Shown here piece after piece: positions 15,521 through 22,541 of a DNA stretch of 22,541 nt; the first letter of the stretch is position 1; the number at the start of each line of letters is the position of its first letter. Made by a program: the position numbers and the translations under genes. The DNA comes from Gammaproteobacteria bacterium (lineage in GTDB: Bacteria; Pseudomonadota; Gammaproteobacteria; Steroidobacterales; Steroidobacteraceae): the NCBI GenBank assembly GCA_030039615.1, contig JASHVF010000232.1, positions 1-22,541 of the forward strand, in the 5' to 3' direction. Under the pieces are notes generated by a model, which was not told the origin of the DNA, made no database searches, and was given only the letters and a program-made list of their open reading frames with translations.

Positions 15521-18134
15521 GCGCCTGACGGCAGAGCGAGAGCGCCGCGGCACGGTCGGGGGCGACCCCCTGGCCGCTCTCGTGTAGCCGGGCGAGCGCC
15601 AGCATCGCGCCCGGGTGTCCGGAATCGGCCGCGAGACGGTAGCAGCGCGCCACCTCGGCCCATGCCACGTCAGTCTCTGCCCGCTCCGCCCGGAGCGAGC
15701 CGAGCGCGAGTTGCGCCGAAGGGTGACCCTGCCCGGCGGCCGCTGCATACAGGCGCTCCGCCTCCGCGTCGTCGCGCTCGACGCCGAAGCCGCGGCGCAG
15801 GCACACCCCGAGGTTGTAGCGGGCTTCGGCGCTGCCCTGGGCGGCGGCGCGCCGCAGCAGCGTGGCCGCCTCCGCATGGTCGGCGGGATCCGAGGACTCG
15901 CGCAGCAGAACCCCGGCGAGCAGCGTCATCGCGGGCACGTGTCCCTGCAGGATCGCCGCCCGCAGCCAGCGCCGCGCCTCATCCGCCGAGGCGCTCGTGC
16001 CCACGCCCCGCAGGCAGAAGTCGCCGACCCGGTATTGCGCCTCGGCGTGTCCCTGCTCTGCGGCGCCCAGCCAGAGCCGAAATACCTGCGTGAGCTCGTC
16101 GGCCGCGGCGCCCGAAGCGATGCGCAGCGCCGTCAGCGCGCCGATCGCGCCCGCGTGACCCTGAAGCGCCGCGCGCTCGTACCAGGCCGCCGCAGCCTCA
16201 CGATCGACCGGCACGCCTTCGCCTCTGATCAGAACGTCGCCGTACCACGCCTGCGCAAAGGCGTTGCCGTTGTGCGCGGCGCGCGTCAGCCAGCGCATGG
16301 CCTTGCTGCGGTCGGCTGCGAGATGCTTGCCCTCGTAGAGCCACAGACCGAGCATCGACTGCGCATCCGCATCGCCGCGGTCCGCACACTGCTCGAGCAG
16401 CTGCGCTACGCGCGCGACGGCGGCCGGTCGTGCCTCGCCGCGTTGCGTCTGCTCGGCGAGCAGGCAGGCGGCAGCGCCGCTGCCGAGCTCGGCGGCGCGC
16501 ATCAGCCACTCCGTGGCTTCATCCGGGTCCGCCGCGACATACTCGCCGTGGAGATACTGGCGGTAGAGCGCCCAGGCGGCTTCGGCGCTGCCCGCTTCGG
16601 CCGCCTGCTGCAGCAGCTGCAGCCCCCGCGCCGTGTCCTGCGGCATGCCGAGACCGCGCAGATTGAGGAAGGCGAGGTTGTAGAGTCCCGCCGCCGATCC
16701 TTGCTTCGCCGCCAGCTCGTACCAGCGCGCGGCCATGCCGTAGTTGCGCCGCACGCTCTGACCGGTGGCATAGATAACGCCGAGCTGCAGGCTGGCGGCA
16801 GCGCTGCCGTGCTGCGCGGCCTTGCGGTACCAGCGGCCCGCGGCGCGCGGATCGCGCGCGACGCCCAAGCCACCGAGCTGCAGCGTGCCGAGATGGTAGA
16901 GCGCGTTGACGTCGCCGTGCGCCGCGGCGCGCTGGAACCAGTCCGCGGCCGCCCGAAAATCCTGCGGCAGCCCGAGGCCCTCTGCGTGCAGCGCGCCGAG
17001 CCGCTCGTACGCCGCGGTGACGTTCTGCTCGGCCGCGCGCTGCAGCCAGCGTGCGGCCTCGGTCGGATCGCGCGGTACTCCCTCGCCGGCAAGATAGAAC
17101 TGGCCGAGCAGGAACTGCGCCTCGCCGTCGCCGAGTTCGGCCGCCTGCCGGCAGAGCACCGCCGCCGTGTGCGGATCCGCCTCCGCCCCGGTGCGAAACA
17201 GCTGCACCAGCGACAGCCATGCCTTGAGGTAGCCGCGCGTCGCCGCGCGGCGCAGCCAGCTCTCGGCCTCGGAGGCGCTGTGCGCGACACCGACGCCGCG
17301 CCGGTACAGCTCCCCGAGGTGAAACATCGCGGCCGGCTGGCCGGCCTGCGCCGCCCGGGTGAGCAGTGCGGCCGCCCGCTTCTCATCGTGCTCGACACCT
17401 CGGCCGAACAGCAGCAGCATCGCCAGGCACAGCTGCGCCGTCGAATTACCCGCGGCCGCGCACGGTTCGAGCCAGCGCTGTGCCGCGGCGTGATCGCGCT
17501 GCTCGCCGTAGCTGCCCGCGTAGAGCATGCCGAGGCCGAGCTGGCCCGCCACATGCTCCTGGTGCGCCGCGGCCGTGAACCAGCGCTCGGCCGCCTCGAG
17601 GTCCGGCAGCTTGCCGAGGCCGGTTGCGTACTGATAGCCGAGGCGCGCCTGGGCGGCCGCATCGCCTGCCTCCGCCGCGCAGCTGTTCCAGTGGGCCGCC
17701 TGCTCGAGATTCTGCGCGACGGTAAGTCCCTCTGGGTAGAGCCGCTTGAAGAGCGACTCCTCGCCGGCCCCTTGCTCGATCCGCACAAGCGCGGCCGGAG
17801 TGGCGGTGTCGGGAGGGGCCATCCCGGTGAGATAGATCTCGCCGAGGCGCGCCATCGCCGCTACCGAGCCCTGCTCGGCCGCGCGGCGGTACCAGCGCAC
17901 CGCCTCGATGAAGTTGCACAATACGCCCTCGCCGCGCTCGTAGAGTTGCGCGAGGCGCAGCTGCGCCTGCGTCATGCGCCCTTCCGCGAGCGTGCGGAAC
18001 ATCGCCGCGGCATCCGCCTTGCGGCCCTTTGAATAGGCTGCCTCCGCCCGCTCGAGCGTCGCAGGGCGCTTCAGTGGCGAGACCGTCTTGAGGAACGAGC
18101 GCATGCCCACGGGAGCGACGACCTTTCGCTGCAC
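15426..18134 (-). CDS. Long Sel1-like repeat protein (22 repeats)
   Basis: A 902-residue alpha-solenoid. After about 50 residues there are 22 tandem Sel1-like repeats of about 36 residues to near 885, with a partial unit after them. The pattern is A-x2-LG-x-L/Y-x-GxGV-x3-AxRWYxxAAxQG; the second unit carries a long insertion. Sel1 repeats are scaffolds for protein complexes, often in envelope biogenesis or signalling. No signal peptide or membrane helix is visible, so it is probably cytosolic. It may hold the glycosyltransferases together (inference). The GTG at 18134 lies inside a hairpin (18131-18150). An ATG at 18104 (MRSFLKTVSPLKRP) is a reasonable alternative that removes ten residues; neither has a strong ribosome binding site. 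Its 3' end overlaps the GT4 gene by 95 bases, antisense. Confidence 0.92.
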   Translation of the reverse strand: MQRKVVAPVGMRSFLKTVSPLKRPATLERAEAAYSKGRKADAAAMFRTLAEGRMTQAQLRLAQLYERGEGVLCNFIEAVRWYRRAAEQGSVAAMARLGEIYLTGMAPPDTATPAALVRIEQGAGEESLFKRLYPEGLTVAQNLEQAAHWNSCAAEAGDAAAQARLGYQYATGLGKLPDLEAAERWFTAAAHQEHVAGQLGLGMLYAGSYGEQRDHAAAQRWLEPCAAAGNSTAQLCLAMLLLFGRGVEHDEKRAAALLTRAAQAGQPAAMFHLGELYRRGVGVAHSASEAESWLRRAATRGYLKAWLSLVQLFRTGAEADPHTAAVLCRQAAELGDGEAQFLLGQFYLAGEGVPRDPTEAARWLQRAAEQNVTAAYERLGALHAEGLGLPQDFRAAADWFQRAAAHGDVNALYHLGTLQLGGLGVARDPRAAGRWYRKAAQHGSAAASLQLGVIYATGQSVRRNYGMAARWYELAAKQGSAAGLYNLAFLNLRGLGMPQDTARGLQLLQQAAEAGSAEAAWALYRQYLHGEYVAADPDEATEWLMRAAELGSGAAACLLAEQTQRGEARPAAVARVAQLLEQCADRGDADAQSMLGLWLYEGKHLAADRSKAMRWLTRAAHNGNAFAQAWYGDVLIRGEGVPVDREAAAAWYERAALQGHAGAIGALTALRIASGAAADELTQVFRLWLGAAEQGHAEAQYRVGDFCLRGVGTSASADEARRWLRAAILQGHVPAMTLLAGVLLRESSDPADHAEAATLLRRAAAQGSAEARYNLGVCLRRGFGVERDDAEAERLYAAAAGQGHPSAQLALGSLRAERAETDVAWAEVARCYRLAADSGHPGAMLALARLHESGQGVAPDRAAALSLCRQALKSGHADAGLEVRRLEGLLQAAHLESRPPAA

Positions 18135-18150
18135 CCTGTTGCCCGGGTGC
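18131..18150 (-). promoter_or_regulatory. Hairpin over the Sel1 gene start codon
   Basis: GCACCC and GGGTGC pair around eight bases, and the GTG at 18134-18132 lies in the stem. If this GTG is used, the structure would lower initiation; if the ATG at 18104 is the start, it is a leader hairpin. Confidence 0.35.
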
Positions 18151-18190
18151 TCAGCCTCTAAATATAGCGGCTCGGAGGCCCGCTGGCGTG

Positions 18191-18205
18191 CCTGCCCGGG
18201 GCAGG
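18191..18205. other. Small inverted repeat in the Sel1/GNAT intergenic region
   Basis: The 15-base sequence at 18191-18205 reads CCTGC, then CCGGG, then GCAGG, a 5-base stem with a 5-base loop. It lies between the divergent Sel1 and acetyltransferase genes and could be an operator. Next to it, GTTAAGTAA (18212-18220) partly resembles the motif at 8631. The only -10-like sequence for the Sel1 gene is TATATT on the minus strand near 18160. Confidence 0.25.
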
Positions 18206-18260
18206 ATGGGCGTTAAGTAATGGGGCAGGACGACAGCGGCAGGTGCTTTCTCACGACTCA

Positions 18261-18845
18261 ATGCCTATTGTCAGCCTTGACCCGGGACCCGGGGGCGTCG
18301 TGACCACCCCGATTGCCACAGTGACCACCGCCGCGCTCGACGCCTCGCCCGCGCTCCAGGCGGCGCTGCTCACTCTCAACAACGATCACGCGGTGGAGTT
18401 GTCCTGGGCGGACGCTGCGCGGTTGCGCCGTCTCGTGGCGGCCGCGTTCCTGGCCGAGCGGGCCGGCTTCGCGGACGCGCTGCTGATCGCCTTCGATCAG
18501 GACGCCGACTACGACAGCCCCAATTTTCTCTGGTTTCGCAGTCGCTACGACAGATTCGTATACGTCGACCGGATCGTCACCGCGCCGCAGGCGCGCGGGC
18601 GGGGCTTGGCGCGCACCCTGTACGCTCGCCTGATAGAGCGCGCCGTCGCTGCGCAGCACGCGCGGGTCGTGTGCGAGGTCAACTTCGACCCGCCGAACCC
18701 CGGCTCCGAGGCGCTGCACCGAGCGCTCGGGTTCGCAGCAGTCGGCGCTGCCAGATTGCCTGACGGCAAGAGCGTGAGTTACCTTGAGTTGAAACTCCGT
18801 CCGGCAATCGAGGGCAAGGCCGGCGGACCGCTTGCGAAGCCATAG
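18261..18845 (+). CDS. GNAT-family N-acetyltransferase
   Basis: About 194 residues from ATG 18261. It should transfer an acetyl group from acetyl-CoA to an amine. The acetyl-CoA loop is VDRIVTAPQARGRGLARTLY, with the Q/RxxGxGL signature. ALLTLNNDHAVELSW near the start, YDSPNFLWFRSRYDRFVYVDRI in the middle and VCEVNFDPPNPGSEALHRALGF near the end fit a widespread GNAT subgroup of unknown substrate. Other in-frame starts are GTG 18243 and GTG 18300. The last (MTTPIATVTT) has a G-rich stretch upstream and would give a more typical length, so the N-terminus is uncertain. The next gene follows after 16 bases and may be co-transcribed. There is no obvious link to the glycan genes. Confidence 0.88.
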   Translation: MPIVSLDPGPGGVVTTPIATVTTAALDASPALQAALLTLNNDHAVELSWADAARLRRLVAAAFLAERAGFADALLIAFDQDADYDSPNFLWFRSRYDRFVYVDRIVTAPQARGRGLARTLYARLIERAVAAQHARVVCEVNFDPPNPGSEALHRALGFAAVGAARLPDGKSVSYLELKLRPAIEGKAGGPLAKP

Positions 18846-18861
18846 AGGAGTTGCGCGGGCG

Positions 18862-19389
18862 ATGAGTAGAAAAATCAGGCAGGGCGCGGCGCTCGTGCTC
18901 GGCGCGGTGATGCTGGCCGGTGCGGCGGGCGCTGACCCGGGTGCGGCATCGCCCGCGTCCGGTGTCGTCAGGATTGCGGTCTTCGAATTCGAGCTGCAGG
19001 ACGCAACGCCGGCGGCGGCCAACGGAGTTGCCACCAGCAGCCGCGACTCTCTCAGAAAGGCGACCGCGGCCGCCCGCGAGCAGCTCAGCAGCTCCGGCCG
19101 CTACAGCATCGTCGGCGCGGAACGCGCGGACGACAAACCGGCCCAGGATCGGCAGCTGCGCAACTGCGACGGCTGTGAGGCGGCCATTGCGCGCAAGCTG
19201 GGTGCGCAGCGATCGATGATCGGAGTCGTCAGCCGCGCGACTCAGACGGATTATTACGTGACGATCGTGATCCGCGATGCGAGCACGGGCGAGGTCCTCG
19301 ATACGCAGTCCGCGAACTTCGCCGGCGGCGAAGAGGGCTGGGCGAGCGGGGTCCGCATGCTCATCCGGCATCAGGTGCTTGCGCAGTAG
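18862..19389 (+). CDS. Small exported protein, DUF2380/DUF3280-like
   Basis: 175 residues from ATG 18862, with GAGGAG (18845-18850) 11 bases upstream. An upstream ATG at 18832 is in frame but lies inside the acetyltransferase gene and would spoil the signal peptide. Residues 1-24 are a clear signal peptide (basic start, ALVLGAVMLAGAAGA). The mature part has VVRIAVFEFELQDATP (35-50), LSSSGRYSIVG (75-85), NCDGCEAAIARKLGAQ (101-116) with a CxxC, and VTIVIRDASTGEVLDT (133-148). This layout is what I recall of the DUF2380/DUF3280 families of periplasmic proteins of unknown function; the exact family is uncertain. It converges on the TonB receptor with a hairpin between them. Confidence 0.82.
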   Translation: MSRKIRQGAALVLGAVMLAGAAGADPGAASPASGVVRIAVFEFELQDATPAAANGVATSSRDSLRKATAAAREQLSSSGRYSIVGAERADDKPAQDRQLRNCDGCEAAIARKLGAQRSMIGVVSRATQTDYYVTIVIRDASTGEVLDTQSANFAGGEEGWASGVRMLIRHQVLAQ

Positions 19390-19406
19390 CCGCCGCTCGG
19401 GCGGCT
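19388..19406. terminator. Bidirectional hairpin between convergent genes
   Basis: AGCCGCC (19388-19394) pairs perfectly with GGCGGCT (19400-19406) around a five-base loop. The stem reaches into both stop codons (TAG 19387-19389; TGA of the receptor at 19408-19406). It has no T-run, but position and strength suggest a two-way terminator. Confidence 0.55.
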
Positions 19407-21637
19407 CAGAACTGCTGCGTGACCTCGGCGAAGATCCCCCGGCGCGGCCCGTACTGGGGGGCGAACTCGCCGACGCCGGTGGCGGCGCGCAGCAGGTACG
19501 CGCGGTCGAACAGATTGACCACGCTCAAGCGCAGCGTGAGCGGCTTGTCGGCGCTCTGCCAGGGATAGAGGTAGCCGCCGACGGCGGCGTTGCACTGCGT
19601 GTAGTCGGGTGAGTGCTGCAGGTTGGCGAACCCGGCTCGCAGCCCGCTGCCGTAGATGGCGTCCAGGCTCGCGAACATCCTGCGCCAGCGATAGGAAGCG
19701 CCGGCGGATGCGGTATTGGTCTGCGCGTCCGAGGCGTAGGTGTAGCTGCTCGCCAGGTAGGCGAGCTCGACGGGGTCGTCGATGAGATATTGGTTCGAGA
19801 CCACATCCTTCGCCTTGGTGATCTCGTGGGCGTAATTGCCGTAGATCCGCAGCCCATCCTGCTGGTAGTTGAGCTTGAGCTCCGCGCCCTTGCTGAAGCC
19901 GAGCGCGTAGTTGAACTGGCTGAGCACCACCGCATTGCCGAACGTGCCGTCGTCGAGCACGTCGGTGCCATGCTTGTAATAGACGTCGGCGCCTGCGCTG
20001 AACGCCGCCGTCAGCTTCTGCTCGAGGCCGACGTCGAAGTAGGTCGCGCGCTCCGGCCGCACGGGGTCTTCCTGCGCGACCGCCGGCTGCTGCGTCGTGT
20101 TGCTGAAGAGCGCGAGGTTGTTGGGTGTCGCCTGGCCCTGCATCGGCGGCGTGAAGTAGCGCGACACGCCGGCGTGCAGCAGCGTCTCGGCCGTCGGAGT
20201 GTAGACCACGACGAAGCGGGGACTCACCTGGCTCGCCGAGACGAACTGGTTCATGTGGTCGAAGCGCACCCCGGTGTTGAGGGTGAGGTCGGCGAGCGGC
20301 CGCCATTCGTCCTGGAGGTAGACGCCGGCGTTCCAGCCGGTCTTGGCCGTTGAATCGTCGATGGTGACGGGGTAGGGAAGGATGGTGCCGTCGGCAGCCA
20401 CGGGCAGCACCGTGGCGATGTCCGATACCTGCGTGTGCTCGATGCTGGCGGTGAATCCGGCGCGCAGCGTCTGCGCATCACTGAAGCGATAGGCGCCGTC
20501 GAACTGCAGCCCGTTGAGGAGGCTCTTGCGGATGACGTTGGTGGCGGCGTCGTTGAAGGCCAGGTCGTAGTAGGGATCGGGGATGAAGTTGACGCCCGCG
20601 TAGCGCGTGAAGACCGAGAGCTGGGTGTCGAGGCGCTCGCGGTGCGTCTGCAGCGCGAGCAGGGCGAAGAAGAAGCGATCCTTCTCATGCTCATTGATGT
20701 CGGCGGAGGACAGATCGGTGGGGCCGTAGTCACCGAGCGGCTGCTCGCCGATGACGTTTGGAATCTGGAAGCGGCCGACCCAGGCGCCCGCCATGTAGGT
20801 GAGCCGGTCGCCGTCGTCCAGCAGCGTCGAGCCGTAGCCGAAAAATCTCTCCTGCGAGGTGTGGTCGTGGATCGGCTCCTCGGTCGGCATGGCGTTCTCG
20901 AGACCCTGAGCGCTCTCGAGATAGCGCCCCGAGAGGAAGTACTGGGTCGAATCCCTGCTGCCGCCGTAATCGACGCTCGGGCTCACGGTCGCCCACGAGC
21001 CGCCGTACAGGTCGAAGCTGCCACCCGGATCGAACTCACTCCGGGTCGTGATGTCGAGTACGCCCGCGGTGCGCAGCCCATACTGCGCCGGCAGCGTCCC
21101 GTCGAGCAGGCTCACGCCGCCGATGAAGTCGCTGCCGAGAACCGGGCCGAGCGCCGACACGCCGTCCGGCAGCTGAATGCCGTTGATGCGGTACTGAACG
21201 TTGGCGTACTCGTTGCGGACGTGAAAGTCGGGATTGCTGACGGCGGAATCGTAGGAAACGCCCGGGATCTGCAGCACCACTTTGTCGAGCGGGGTGTTCT
21301 TCCCCTGCGGCAGCAGCTGCACGTCCTCCTGATCGAGGCTGTAACGGGTGGTGCCGACCTTGGGCAGGAGATTGCCGTCGCGTGCCTGGTCGAGCTGCTC
21401 GCTCTTTTGCTGCAGTGATTCGCGCTCGCCGGTGACCACGATTTGCGGCAATCGGTCCCGGGTCGCTGCGTCAGGGCGTCCGGCCGGGGATTGCGGCTGC
21501 TGATCTTCCTCGCCCGAGTCCTGCACCTCACCGCCCGGTGCGGGGTCCGGATCAGCCGCGAGGGCGAAGACCGGCAGGGCGGCCGCGGCCAGGAGGATGC
21601 ATACGCGAATGCTCTTTGGGATACGCGGCCGCCACAT
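19406..21637 (-). CDS. TonB-dependent outer-membrane receptor
   Basis: A 743-residue outer-membrane importer. A signal peptide (ILLAAAALPVFALA, about 14-27) is followed by an acidic linker, a TonB-box-like PQIVVTGERE (about 64-73) and a plug domain with LDKVVLQIPGVSYDS, YRINGIQLPDG and GLRTAGVLDITTRS. The rest is barrel, with alternating amphipathic strands and the usual late motifs (LTLNTGVRFDHMNQ, YFTPPMQG, RPERATYFDVGLEQKL, LSVVNLFDRAYLL). It ends in GIFAEVTQQF with the C-terminal Phe needed for barrel assembly. Length and layout are normal for the family. A Fur-like site lies 30 bases upstream of the ATG, so the ligand may be a ferric siderophore or other iron source; the sequence alone does not identify it. 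The start has only a weak ribosome binding site. Confidence 0.95.
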   Translation of the reverse strand: MWRPRIPKSIRVCILLAAAALPVFALAADPDPAPGGEVQDSGEEDQQPQSPAGRPDAATRDRLPQIVVTGERESLQQKSEQLDQARDGNLLPKVGTTRYSLDQEDVQLLPQGKNTPLDKVVLQIPGVSYDSAVSNPDFHVRNEYANVQYRINGIQLPDGVSALGPVLGSDFIGGVSLLDGTLPAQYGLRTAGVLDITTRSEFDPGGSFDLYGGSWATVSPSVDYGGSRDSTQYFLSGRYLESAQGLENAMPTEEPIHDHTSQERFFGYGSTLLDDGDRLTYMAGAWVGRFQIPNVIGEQPLGDYGPTDLSSADINEHEKDRFFFALLALQTHRERLDTQLSVFTRYAGVNFIPDPYYDLAFNDAATNVIRKSLLNGLQFDGAYRFSDAQTLRAGFTASIEHTQVSDIATVLPVAADGTILPYPVTIDDSTAKTGWNAGVYLQDEWRPLADLTLNTGVRFDHMNQFVSASQVSPRFVVVYTPTAETLLHAGVSRYFTPPMQGQATPNNLALFSNTTQQPAVAQEDPVRPERATYFDVGLEQKLTAAFSAGADVYYKHGTDVLDDGTFGNAVVLSQFNYALGFSKGAELKLNYQQDGLRIYGNYAHEITKAKDVVSNQYLIDDPVELAYLASSYTYASDAQTNTASAGASYRWRRMFASLDAIYGSGLRAGFANLQHSPDYTQCNAAVGGYLYPWQSADKPLTLRLSVVNLFDRAYLLRAATGVGEFAPQYGPRRGIFAEVTQQF

Positions 21638-21667
21638 TGCCGCAGGGTATCGGCTCAGGGTTACGAA

Positions 21668-21695
21668 TGCAAATCGTTCTCATTCGTATCATTAT
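21668..21695 (-). promoter_or_regulatory. Fur-box-like operator of TonB receptor
   Basis: On the minus strand TGAGAACGATTTGCA (21682-21668) fits the 7-1-7 Fur pattern TGATAAT-n-ATTATCA at 10 of 14 positions. An adjoining AATGATACGAATGA extends it. A -10-like CATAAT lies just upstream on the minus strand (near 21697-21692), so bound Fur would cover the transcription start region. This predicts repression in high iron. Confidence 0.65.
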
Positions 21696-21722
21696 GTCAG
21701 TCTGGTGACGCTGCCGTGCCGC

Positions 21723-22403
21723 TCACACGCCCGGCAGCAGCGCACGCGGGAAATCGCCGAGGCTCTCGATGGCCGTGGCAGCTCCGGCGCACGAGAGGAG
21801 CTGTGCGTGCGCCTCGGCCGGGCCGATGGCGATGACGTGACCAATGCCGGCCGCGCGCGCCGCCTGAATTCCCGCGATCGCATCCTCGACGACCACGCAT
21901 TCCACGGGCGGCAGGCCGATGTTGCGCGCGGCCGCAAGGTACGCATCCGGCGCCGGTTTGCCAGGTCGCAGCCCATCGTCGTAGACGATCTTCGCCGTGT
22001 CGAACCAGCGGGCGAGGCCGAGGTGCGTGACGAAGAAGTCCAGGTTGGTTTTCTCGGAAGAGGTGGCAATGGTGCGCGGTACGCCACGTTCCGTGAGCGC
22101 CACGAGCAGCTCCCGGGCGCCCGGGGAAAGAACGAACGACTCGGGATTCTCGAGGCACAGCCGCCGATAGAGGCTCTCCTTGTGCTCGCTCAGCTCGAGG
22201 AGCTGCCGTCCGGCGATGGGGCGCCCGGCGAGATAGCTCGCGATGTAGGCGTACGGACGCCCGAGCATGTGCGCGGCGACTTCCTCGTCCGACAGCTCGC
22301 GCCCGCGCAAGGACTTCGCGACGGCGTTCCAGGCACGCGTGTGGAGCGGGGCGTCCCAAAGCAGCACGCCGTTCAAGTCGAAGATGATGCCGCGCAAGGC
22401 CAC
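21723..22403 (-). CDS. HAD-superfamily phosphatase/phosphoglucomutase-like protein
   Basis: A 226-residue protein of the beta-phosphoglucomutase-like HAD branch. Motif I is IIFDLNGVLLWDAPLH (6-21), where D9 is the nucleophile and the usual second Asp is N11 (codon AAC). A helical cap occupies about 22-85. Motif II is TIATSSEK (111-118), motif III includes PGKPAPDAYL with K149, and motif IV is CVVVEDAIAGIQAA with E173/D174. The Asn in motif I would weaken phosphate-ester hydrolysis or mutase chemistry as known in beta-phosphoglucomutase, although I recall natural FDMNGV-type HADs. The start is GTG 22403; a 7-base-stem hairpin ends just upstream. It follows the partial gene at 22460 by 56 bases and precedes the TonB receptor by 85 bases, all on one strand. 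Confidence 0.9.
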   Translation of the reverse strand: MALRGIIFDLNGVLLWDAPLHTRAWNAVAKSLRGRELSDEEVAAHMLGRPYAYIASYLAGRPIAGRQLLELSEHKESLYRRLCLENPESFVLSPGARELLVALTERGVPRTIATSSEKTNLDFFVTHLGLARWFDTAKIVYDDGLRPGKPAPDAYLAAARNIGLPPVECVVVEDAIAGIQAARAAGIGHVIAIGPAEAHAQLLSCAGAATAIESLGDFPRALLPGV

Positions 22404-22410
22404 AGCGATG

Positions 22411-22427
22411 GCGCAGGACCCCTGCGC
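22411..22427 (-). terminator. Hairpin upstream of HAD gene
   Basis: GCGCAGG (22411-22417) and CCTGCGC (22421-22427) pair around three bases, seven bases before the GTG start of the HAD gene. It contains the only purine-rich AGGGG on that strand, so it could hide a ribosome binding site or act as a weak terminator of the preceding gene. Confidence 0.35.
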
Positions 22428-22459
22428 GCCCGCCCATGTAGCGCGTCGTAGCGCTGCCG

Positions 22460-22541
22460 CTAGGCGAGCGCAGCCGCGTCGCGCAGCTGTTGGATCGCCT
22501 GCGCCCGCAGGCCGATCGCCTGGGAGCGGGCGTTGGCCGCC
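22460..22541 (-). CDS. C-terminal end of an unidentified gene
   Basis: A minus-strand frame enters from the right edge and ends at TAG 22462-22460. It gives about 26 readable residues ending RAQAIQQLRDAAALA, probably helical. All but two visible codons end in G or C, as in the flanking genes, which supports real coding. Too little is present to name a family. Confidence 0.45.
   Translation of the reverse strand, partial: AANARSQAIGLRAQAIQQLRDAAALA

Noticed and set aside
14045..15877. A 610-codon minus-strand frame
   Set aside because: It runs opposite the GT4 gene and across the Sel1 end in another frame, with low-complexity composition. It is a GC-driven shadow.
15615..18032. An 805-codon open frame opposite the Sel1-repeat gene
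   Set aside because: It mirrors the Sel1 frame, is Arg/Ala/Gly-rich with no domain, and the minus strand gives 22 clean Sel1 repeats. High GC removes stops from the opposite strand.
15426..18134. Tandem DNA repeats or CRISPR-like array
   Set aside because: The periodicity of about 108 bases is protein-level (Sel1 units); the DNA units are too diverged and no constant repeat with variable spacers exists.

Overview
This is a GC-rich, gene-dense stretch of a Gram-negative bacterial chromosome. The outer-membrane TonB-dependent receptor behind a Fur-like site, the type I secretion transporter, the RTX protein and the GT9 (heptosyltransferase-like) module all point to a proteobacterium. I would guess a high-GC gamma- or betaproteobacterium, but no rRNA or other taxonomic marker is present. 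No tRNA, rRNA, CRISPR array, insertion sequence or phage gene was seen.

Left part (1-9455). A 3'-truncated type I secretion ABC transporter (minus strand) sits beside a divergent secreted, TIM-barrel-like protein. Then comes a three-gene minus-strand operon (8368 to 2398). It encodes a 1520-residue protein joining short aromatic-YP repeats, four beta-rich repeats, a degenerate GT2, a GT2 and a GT9 glycosyltransferase domain; a 130-residue protein made mostly of two of the same YP repeats; and a PAPS-type sulfotransferase. A 382-base promoter region separates this operon from a small RTX calcium-binding protein, the obvious candidate substrate of the transporter. The transporter and RTX gene carry the same 11-base AT-rich word upstream, in the same orientation relative to each gene.

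Middle part (9487-18134), visibly richer in GC. A 994-residue glycosyltransferase (helical N-terminus, GT2, GT4-like) is followed by a tight run of an unrecognised beta-rich protein, a class I methyltransferase and a GT4 glycosyltransferase. The last three are joined by two GTGA stop/start overlaps. A 902-residue protein with 22 Sel1-like repeats converges on the GT4 gene and overlaps its end by 95 bases on the opposite strand.

Right part (18261-22541). This holds a GNAT acetyltransferase, a small exported DUF2380/DUF3280-like protein, a TonB-dependent receptor, a HAD phosphatase/mutase-like protein with Asn in place of the second motif I Asp, and the C-terminal end of one more gene.

Working model (inference): the left and middle parts form one locus that exports a small RTX beta-roll protein and builds a complex glycan that may be sulfated and methylated. 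The glycan may be attached to that protein or displayed with it. Multi-domain cytosolic glycosyltransferases, repeat modules shared between proteins and a co-regulated exporter/substrate pair are the best candidates here for an undescribed system.
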